DNA of 64,000 nt from Cryptomeria japonica (lineage: Eukaryota; Streptophyta; Pinopsida; Cupressales; Cupressaceae). Position 1 is the first letter of the stretch; each line of letters starts with the position of its first letter. Positions 56,697-64,000 of the stretch are shown one piece after another. The DNA lies in assembly GCF_030272615.1 (NCBI RefSeq), contig NC_081414.1, positions 824,181,396 to 824,245,395 of the forward strand, given 5' to 3'. The notes beneath the pieces are model-generated. The model ran no database searches, was not told the DNA's origin, and worked only from the letters and a program-made list of their open reading frames with translations. A program made the position numbers and the translations under genes.

Positions 56697-58255
56697 GGGT
56701 AAGTGCACCAAGATGGTGGACAAAAAGGGGGGTACAAGTGACCTCTTTTTTTTTCTTCCTAAAATCAGCTAAACCTAAACTTGGAGGAGCAATTTGAAAT
56801 TTGTCTAATCAAAATTTGAAGATACCAAAAGAACAAGAATTGTAGTACTCTAAATCTAGTTTCCAAGCTAAAGTTTTTTAAAAAATAGATAAGATTAAGA
56901 GGGTCAAATATTTCACGCACACAAAAGTGTTGTTTTTTCTAGAAAAACATAACATATTATTTGGTGTGTGTAAAAAAAGTTATAGTTGCATTTAGTATTT
57001 TGAAAAACCCTTTAGTAGAAAGATACTTAAGAGTGAGTACTAGAAGTTTTTTTTTTAATTTATTTTGTAATTTATTGTTGAGTATTTTTTTAAATGATTT
57101 TTTGAGGTAGACGCATCCTAAAAATTAGGTACTTGTTTGTGCATGTCACATAACTTGCACCAAAATAATCAATTTTTTTTTTTTTTTAAAGTGTAAAGAA
57201 TGAAGTGTAGAACAATAATATATAATTTGTTTCAAATTTAGACAAGTAGCTCAAAATTTATTAAAAAAATGGTACACATATGTCTTTAAGAACTCTAGAG
57301 ACATTGGCAAAATAAATTAAAAAATAATATGTTAATGTTATTCAAATCTAGAAAAAATTATATGGTTAGAAAGATCAGAAGGCTCTATCATAATTCTCTT
57401 GCTATCTCACACTCTTTCTCTCCCCAAGCTCTAGACTTATCCATTTCAATATTTCTCTCCTTTTCCTCCATCTCTACTTCTCTCTATCTCACTCTCTACT
57501 CTCTTCCTAAGCTCTAGATCTTATAATTTATCAGACAGTCAAATTTCAATAATCACTAAGCTCCTACTATGATTCTCTCTTTCTCTCTCTAATTCACTCT
57601 CTTTGTCTCCCTCAATATCTAGACCTATCTCTCTTCCTATCACTCTCCCTCTCCCTGTCTCTCCCCCATCTCTCCATATCATCCTCTTTTCTCTCTCAAT
57701 CTCTAAAACTATCTCTCTCACCCTTCTACTCTATATCTCCCCTCTCTTTTCTACCTACCTCACATGCACTATCTCCTCTCTATCTCACCTCTCTCTCCCC
57801 CTCCCCAACTTTCTCTCTCCTTTCCTCTCTCTACTTATCTCTATCTCCTCTCCCTCTCTCTACATACCTCCCCTCACTCCCTTCCTACCTTTACTTATGT
57901 ACATACCTCTCCTTCTCTTTCGTTCTCTTTATCTTTGACCCACTCTCTCATGACCCCTCTCTACTTATCACTCTCAATATTTCCCTTTGTACTAACCTCT
58001 ATCTCCTCTCTCCCTCTCTTTACATACCTCTACATCCTTCTCTCCCCACCTCCATTTATCTCTCCCTATCACTCTCCCTCTCTCCCCTCTCTCTACTTCT
58101 TACTATCTCTCTCCTCTCCACCCCAAGATCTCTCTCTCTCTCTCTCTCTACATCCCTCTCACTCCCTCTAATTTTCTACATAGATCTTCTTCCCTCCTCT
58201 CCCTCCCCTTCTATCTCTACTCATATATATCTCCCCTCTCCCTCTCTTTATACAT
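56697..58255 (+). mobile_element. Truncated second copy of the TIR element
   Basis: Starts GGGTAAGTGCACCAAGATGG and follows 51150-51830 for about 680 bp at clear similarity (CTAGTTTCCAA, ATTTAGTATTTTGA, CTAGAAG blocks), then changes to CT-rich sequence. No right terminal repeat was found; the copy ends at an LTR-like start near 58259. The left flank is TTG rather than TA. Confidence 0.7.
57390..58255. repeat. CT-rich low-complexity region
   Basis: CTCTCTCC, CTATCTC and CTACATACCTC runs; open frames are artefacts. Confidence 0.9.
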
Positions 58256-58258
58256 ACT

Positions 58259-58895
58259 GTAGTATCGTAAATTGTACACCTTCATTAGTGTGTACAATTG
58301 CATACCCTCCTAGCACTCATTTTATTATTTCTATTTCCTTTATGTATTATAGGACCTTTATTGTAATTAATTAATATCTAATTCAATATTATGGGTCTTA
58401 TTCCACTTTATTACATCATCACACTCTTACTTGGGCCCTTAATTCTAGGTGTGCCCTATTGGGAAAATGGTGTCTCAACCTTGCACATTACATGAGGTTA
58501 TTATTTATAGTAATTTCTTATTTGAGCACAAAATGGTGTGAAATACTTCCCAATGCTCTAGATTGGCTAGAAAAGAATGCCCATAAGTTTTCATCACAAG
58601 ATCATAGCTAGTTTTGATTCTTGAAGATATTAAAGTTTTCATTTTGGAAGGTGCGATGAAAAGTTTAAATTTAATTTTGAGAAATTTATACCTTTTGAAA
58701 TGCCTTAAAAAGTGTGTGTAACTAGCATACAAGGTTACAAGGTGATAGAGAACTTCATGAGATTTATGGCGCTTCAAATGATTCATCAATTGGACACCCA
58801 GTTCACAAGTTATGGCCTCTAGAAGTTTGGACTCCTGAAGTAGGAAATATAAAATGCATCAGACACATAAATGAGATGTAAAAGGGAGGAAAACG
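58259..58895 (+). repeat. LTR-like fragment
   Basis: Starts TGTAGTATCGTAAATTGTAC, a start I associate with conifer gypsy LTRs. A purine tract (AAAAGGGAGGAAAACG) lies just before the next LTR at 58896. End and family are not established. Confidence 0.4.
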
Positions 58896-60155
58896 TGTTG
58901 ATGTGTGTTTTGACATGTCATTGTTAGACTTGTGTGAATATTGTTGCCATTGATGTCAAACTAGCTATCCGGTTTGGACCAAACAATGTATGTTGCCTGG
59001 ATTGGTCTGGATATTGGTCTAGATGTTGTATACAGTCAATATGTGTAGTTCTCTTGTTATGGACAAATGTTGTTGTCATGATTAGATGTTATGATGAAGT
59101 ATGTTGAAAGTAATGTGATGTGGAAATCTGTGGAAGTTCTTGTTCTAGAATTTTGAGTTCTCATTTCAATTATGTATCCCAATATTAGCTGCTATGGTCA
59201 ATATTAGTAGTATCTCTTCAATTTTTGTGTTGCGGTATTCTTGGTACATGTGGAGTCTACATTTTGGAGATATTGTGCTTAATCTTTTTATAATGGGTCG
59301 ATATTATTGGGTCCAGATAACCTTGCCCCATTCCAGTAATCTCACTACATGCATTGACAAATGAAGTATGTAAAAGGAATGTGTAAAAATCTTGCAGAAG
59401 TCAACATGAGCGTCTTGATAGCGTGTTGGGCTTGGCTGACACACTATTTTGTATTTGTGTCCTCTAGTATATATATACATATACATATGTAGTATTATGA
59501 GCATGGTATGGAAGGTGTGTGTAAGAAAGAGTTGAAGAAAGTACATGAAATATGCAAAAGAGAGTTAGCAATAAAAGGAGCAATGTGTGAAGTGTGAGTT
59601 GCAGAAAGAAAATGAAGATAGTGTAGCAGTGGTGTAGTAGTCCTTCACCAGAACTACTACATGATAGTTTGACAAAGATCTCTAACCAGATTTGTTGTAG
59701 GGTTTGTGAATTGTAATTTGAGTTTAATCGTAGAATTGATCTCATGCATTTGGAAATGCAATCCTTTTTAGTTCAACATTTTCTTTTCTGTTGTAGTGAA
59801 CATTCCAATTGTAAGTCATCCCTTTGTATCTTTACAATGAGCAGTCCAACAGTGAACCACTTTTGTAAGCTGACAGTGAGCCACGCCTTTTGTAAACACC
59901 ATATAACTAGTTATATTTTCCTGAGAGTTAATGCTCTCCATGGTTTTTCCCATTTGGGTTTTCCACGTATAAATTTGGTGTTTGTCTTGTGGTTGTGTTC
60001 TTCATGTTTATTCTACATTTGCTATTTTATATCAATTAATTTTGTTTGATATTTTAGTGGAAGATTAAAGTTAAAAGAAAGTTTTTAAATCTGTGGGAAT
60101 ATTGATTCACCCCCACCCCCCTCTAAGTATTGTGATGCTTTCAACCTAATCAACA
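58896..60155 (+). repeat. Copia LTR, about 1.26 kb (plus)
   Basis: Starts TGTTGATGTGTGTTTTGACA and ends AACCTAATCAACA, with the GATTCACCCCCACCCCCCTC stretch close to the end. A TATATATA promoter-like run lies near 59468. No primer-binding site follows and the flanks do not match, so it is a solo or truncated LTR. Confidence 0.65.
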
Positions 60156-60558
60156 GTCATAGGGCATCTATATTGGAGATAAGGTCGCTCTACTTTATTG
60201 GGTGGTTTTAGCCCATAGTTTTGTAATATCTTTTGACAGTTTCTTGTAGTGTATCTCTTATATATGAGGTGCATGAGATAGAGGTTGTGTGTAAGCATCT
60301 TATGGATATTGAGTTACCTTTGAATCTCTGATTAGTGGTACTCTTATGAAGATCTTTCTTTGCAAGTATATTATAATCTATTATTGATTATTGAATAATA
60401 TATTGAGCTTCTTTTGGAGTGTGATGTTTTTCTCTTGAAAGGGCTTTCCCCACATAAATCACTGTGTTGTGGTATACATGATATTATGTTTATTTTTGTT
60501 AAGTTTATGTAACTGTTGTTGTTTGGTGTGGAGCTTGATCAGTCTCCAAGTGGGAGAT
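60156..60558 (+). other. 3' internal remnant with polypurine tract
   Basis: Non-coding except for a terminal CTCCAAGTGGGAGA at 60544-60557, the typical copia polypurine tract directly before an LTR. Confidence 0.5.
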
Positions 60559-61055
60559 TGTTGATATGTGGTGATTGATCATGAAAGTACTGTACACTCA
60601 TCATGTATCCTTTTCGGTGGGCCCCGAGTGGGGGTTCGTGGGTGCAACCCCCGAGGAAAATATTTTTGGCATTTTTTTTGTTGAAAAAACTAACATTGTA
60701 AGAAAACCCTAAAACTAACTGATTTTGAGTGTTGCCCTAAAAATCGCTTATTATAAGCAGCTGGAATGTAAAAGGCAGTGTGTTGTGTTGTATTGATTTA
60801 CTGGATAATAAGAAAAGATTGGACAACTGTGTTCTGTGGATGTAGCCCATCTTGGGTGAACCATGTTACATCTCGGTGTTATCTGTGTTATGCATTTTTA
60901 TTCATCTTTTGTGTTTGTATCTGCATATAATTATTAATTTGTGTTTGCTCCAGATATGTCTAAACCCTAACAGTCATAACGATCTGAAAAAGTTTTGCAT
61001 TACCCTCCTCTCAAGATTAGTGTAGGAAGTTGTTCCACTACTTAACTTCCTTACA
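60559..61055 (+). repeat. Copia LTR, 497 bp (plus)
   Basis: TG at 60559 and CA at 61054-61055, with a polypurine tract directly upstream and a primer-binding site directly downstream. Confidence 0.75.
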
Positions 61056-61057
61056 AG

Positions 61058-61075
61058 TAGTATCAGATCCCGATC
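61058..61075 (+). other. Copia primer-binding site
   Basis: TAGTATCAGATCCCGATC, initiator tRNA-Met type, two bases after the LTR. Confidence 0.75.
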
Positions 61076-61179
61076 ACCTTTGGTTTCAGTTGTGGGTTGG
61101 TGGGTTTTTTGAACTAATCCAGATTTGAGTGGGAGCTTGTGCAGAAGACACTTTTTGATCTTGTTGCAGGAATTTTTAG

Positions 61180-62009
61180 ATGGCAAGTTCATCAGGGAGA
61201 ATAGAGGTGGATAAATTAAATGGAAGTAATTTTGAGATGTGGAAGGTGAAGATGGAAGATCTGCCAATAGATCGATATTTGTGGGATGCTGTTGATGTGA
61301 ATGTCTAAAGACTTGCAGATCCTATTGCATCTATTCAGTATGTTTTTATGGACCGAAAAGATAAGGGTCTAATCAAATTATGCTTGGCAGACTCTATTTT
61401 GATCAATGTCCATGAAGAGAACTCTGCACAGAAGCTATGGACTAAGCTTGGTGAAATGTATCAAGCGAAATCCTTATTGAATAATATTTTCTTGAGGAAG
61501 AAATTGTATTCCTTGAGAATGGAAGAGGGTGGATGAGTTACAAACCACCTAGAAGCATTTAATATGTTGGTGGCTCAATTGGCATTTTTTGGTGTTAAGA
61601 TGGATGAGGAGGAGAAATGCTAGATCTTACTTAGTTCTTTGTTTGATTTGTGGGATTGTCTTGTTATGGCTATAGGTAGTACTTCTATTGTTTTGAAGTC
61701 TGAAGATGTGGTGGGTATCCTTCTTGGTGAAGAGATGTAGAGGAAGGTATATATCATTTCAAAGGAAGCCCTAGTTCATGGAAGACCTCAGGAAAAAGGC
61801 AAGAAGAATGAGAAGCGTAATAAATCCAAGTCCAAAGGGAGATCAAAATCTCGTGGAAAGTCCAAACTCATCTGATAGAATTGTGGTAAACTAGGACACA
61901 TCCATAAGGATTGCAAATAAAAGAAGAAGTACGATTTGATTCTAAGTTTGAGAAGGAATATGGTGATGCATTCATTGTAACTTTGGCTAGTCATGTAGGT
62001 AGTGATGCA
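61180..62009 (+). pseudogene. Copia gag remnant
   Basis: Starts MASSSGRIEVDKLNGSNFEM; continues with LWTKLGEMYQAKSLLNNIFL and a basic stretch, and ends at a zinc knuckle (NCGKLGHIHKDCK) whose first cysteine codon is now a stop. At least six in-frame stops (TAA, TGA and TAG). Truncated at 62009 by the next insertion. Confidence 0.85.
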
Positions 62010-62757
62010 TGTGTAGACACCTAAAAATGTCTCATTGATGGAACACTAACTATTACTCTTATTAATTATTTAATTAAACTAATTCTTTTTCTTCTTAATT
62101 AATTTAATCCCCATTTTCATCACATTTCACACTTTACTAATTATTCTTCCTCAATCATTTCATCAATTAATCATTTCCTTTAATATTAATTAAATAATTA
62201 CATTATTTAATTTCAAATTTCACACTTTAATTAAATAATCTTTTGTTATTTAATTAAATTGTTCAATTTCTATTTCTCATAATTGAATATTTTATTTAAT
62301 TAGCTAATTATGATTTCAAAATTAAATGAATATCTTTATTTGTTTAATTTTCCAATTTCTAATTCCTCAATATCCTCAAAAATGGCAACTTTCTGATTTC
62401 ATAAATATCTTTGATTTTCAAAAATTTGTAATATCTCAATACTCTTAATTTTTAATTCAAAGTTGAGATATGGATCCTCAAAAATCTTCTTTTTGCAGTC
62501 TCACTAATTTTTTCTCTTTCTTCTTCACTCTTCCTTGAATGGCAACTTTGTTGTGCACCTAATCTCGACCGTTTGATCAATCAAAAATCATTTGAATCTC
62601 GATCATTCATTCTTTGCTTCTAGAATCTATAAATTGAGAATCGAATCCTCACAAATTTCTTAATCAGTATTCTTCGAAGTTATCATGTTATATCTATGCA
62701 AGAATTTTGGCGCAATACTGAGAGTCAAGCAACACGACTACACAAAAGAAGCAATCC
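62010..62757 (+). repeat. LTR, left arm of an inverted pair
   Basis: Starts TGTGTAGACACCTAAAAATG and contains a TATAAA at 62628-62633. It is an inverted, diverged copy of 63025-64000. Its start resembles the sense start of the LTR at 4732-6530. It interrupts the copia gag remnant. Confidence 0.7.
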
Positions 62758-63024
62758 AATCTATACCTAGAATAATGAATCACACATGTTAATTAGATAA
62801 TATGGTCAAAAGGTTGTGTGTTTGATTCATGTCAGGTACACCATTTGTTTCACAGGAAAATTACACATTCAATGAACTAGATTTAATGAGTGAATCACAA
62901 ACTCTAATTTAATTAAGTAACTCCGTAATAACAATGAAAATCAGAATTAAACAACAAAGAAACAAAGAAATCTATCTAAAGCCCCCTTTGTTGCTTTGCT
63001 CCATAGCATCCATTTCTCTTCTGC
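62758..63024. other. Spacer of the inverted LTR pair
   Basis: About 270 bp of AT-rich sequence with no match between the two sides that I could follow. Confidence 0.5.
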
Positions 63025-64000
63025 ATAATCGTGTTGCATGGCTATCATTATTGTGTTGGGATTCCTACATAGATATGACACAAGAATAGTGATTCATAAA
63101 TCGAGAAGGATAAATGTCCAATTTGTAGACTCTAGATGAGATGAATGGATGATCGAGATTGAAAAGACTTTTGATTGATCAGATGGTCAAAATTGCATTC
63201 ACAACAAAGTTGCCATTCAAGGAAGAGTGAAGAAGAAAGAGGAAACATCAGTGACACTGCAAAAAGAAGATTTTTGAAGATCCATATTTCAATTTTGAAT
63301 TTTAAATTAAGATATTAAATATTTTTGAAATCAAAGATATCTCAAGAGGGAAAGTTGCAATTTTCAAAGATATTGAGGAATTAGAAATTACAAAATTAAA
63401 CAAATAAAGATATTCATTTAATTTTGAAGTCATAATTAGATAATTGAATAAAATATTCAATTATAAAAAACTGAAATTGAACAATTTAATTAAATAATAA
63501 AAGATTATTTTTTATTTTATTTTTTTTAAATGGCTGGTAAACTTTTTAACATGACTGGCGATACTGGCATGACACGCCCTCCAGCTCCACGTGAAATGCT
63601 TTTGACCCAGAGCTATGAACCGGTGAGGCCACAACCGGGGGACCTCAACCCCACACTTCACTTGTTCAAACCCCCGAGCACAACGACCCAATGAAGACAC
63701 ACGGCCTACGAGCACAATGGCCCAGTAGGGGTTTGAACCTTGGTGGCCGCTTCACCAGCGAAGTGTTTTAACCGCGACACTACATGTTCGAAGACAAGAT
63801 TATTTAATTAAAGCGTGGAGATTACAATTAATTAAGTAATGTAATTATTTAATTAATATTAGAGGAAATGATTAAGGAAGAATAATTAGTAAAGAATAAA
63901 AATGATGAAAATGGATTAAATTAATTAAGAAGAAAGATAATAAGGTTAATTCAATAATTAAAGAACTATTTAATCAACAAGAGGAATAATTAGTATGATA
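63025..64000 (-). repeat. LTR, right arm of an inverted pair, reaches the window edge
   Basis: The reverse complement aligns with 62010-62757 through blocks such as TTAATTAATTTAATCC, ACTAATTATTCTTCCT and GAATGGCAACTTTGTTGTG. It is interrupted by a SINE at 63511-63795. Confidence 0.75.
63511..63795 (-). mobile_element. tRNA-derived SINE, 285 bp
   Basis: Flanked by AAGATTATTT on both sides (63501-63510, 63796-63805). Minus-strand order: an A-box-like GTGTCGCGGTTAAAACAC, then the B box GGTTCAAACCC (complement of 63728-63738), a unique body and an A-rich tail (complement of 63511-63528). The other LTR arm lacks this insertion and shows the intact site. Confidence 0.85.

Noticed and set aside
57603-58171. 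Overlapping Ser/Pro/Leu-rich open frames
   Set aside because: CT-rich low-complexity sequence; no gene features.
58896-60155. Target-site duplication around the plus-strand copia LTR
   Set aside because: The five bases on the two sides (AAACG, GTCAT) do not match.

Overview
The window looks like nuclear DNA from a seed plant with a very large, transposon-filled genome, most likely a conifer or other gymnosperm. The reasons are one ordinary intron-rich plant gene whose introns have been swollen by retroelements, LTR styles I associate with conifers (TGTAATGTCCCC starts, copia LTRs ending in a GATTCACCCCCC-type stretch), tRNA-derived SINEs, an RNase H-bearing L1-type LINE and a degenerate telomere-like block. 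The species cannot be fixed from the sequence.

Layout. 1-1652: 5' end of a minus-strand copia element (gag, primer-binding site, LTR). 1653-2420: degenerate CCCTAA-rich minisatellite. 2756-19485: a probable 16.7-kb CACTA transposon. It holds a multi-exon, broken TNP2-type transposase gene (16778 to 12408, minus), a second minus-strand CACTA gene (about 11844 to 10732), a long unrecognised broken plus-strand gene (4497-10064) split by a solo LTR, and a PPR gene fragment (18285-19005). 19507-19803: a small MULE-like MITE with a 10-bp target duplication. 20202-28099: an essentially full-length L1-type LINE with an 18-bp target duplication, an ORF1 broken by one amber codon, and an intact endonuclease/RT/RNase H ORF2.

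29385-49064: the one host gene, an apparently intact gamma-glutamyl transpeptidase of the plant GGT1/GGT2 type. It has seven coding exons, the first coding only 7 nt, and a 591-residue product with all recognisable catalytic residues. Intron 4 (11.3 kb) carries a decayed minus-strand copia element with both LTRs and a nested solo LTR, plus a gypsy-like LTR. Intron 5 carries a dimeric tRNA-derived SINE-like repeat.

49.1-64 kb is nested repeats. A minus-strand copia remnant (LTR, RNase H, RT) was split by a 4,455-bp TIR element with a TA target duplication. That element has no recognisable transposase and is filled with satellites, including a 1.4-kb array of a 20-bp unit in alternating orientation. 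A second truncated copy of the TIR element follows, then LTRs, a plus-strand copia gag remnant and, at the right edge, two copies of one LTR in inverted orientation, the right one holding a SINE.

The only genes likely to make functional protein are GGT and possibly LINE ORF2. The strongest candidates for something undescribed are the TIR/TA element with its alternating palindromic array, the large CACTA element with its cargo, and the inverted LTR pair.
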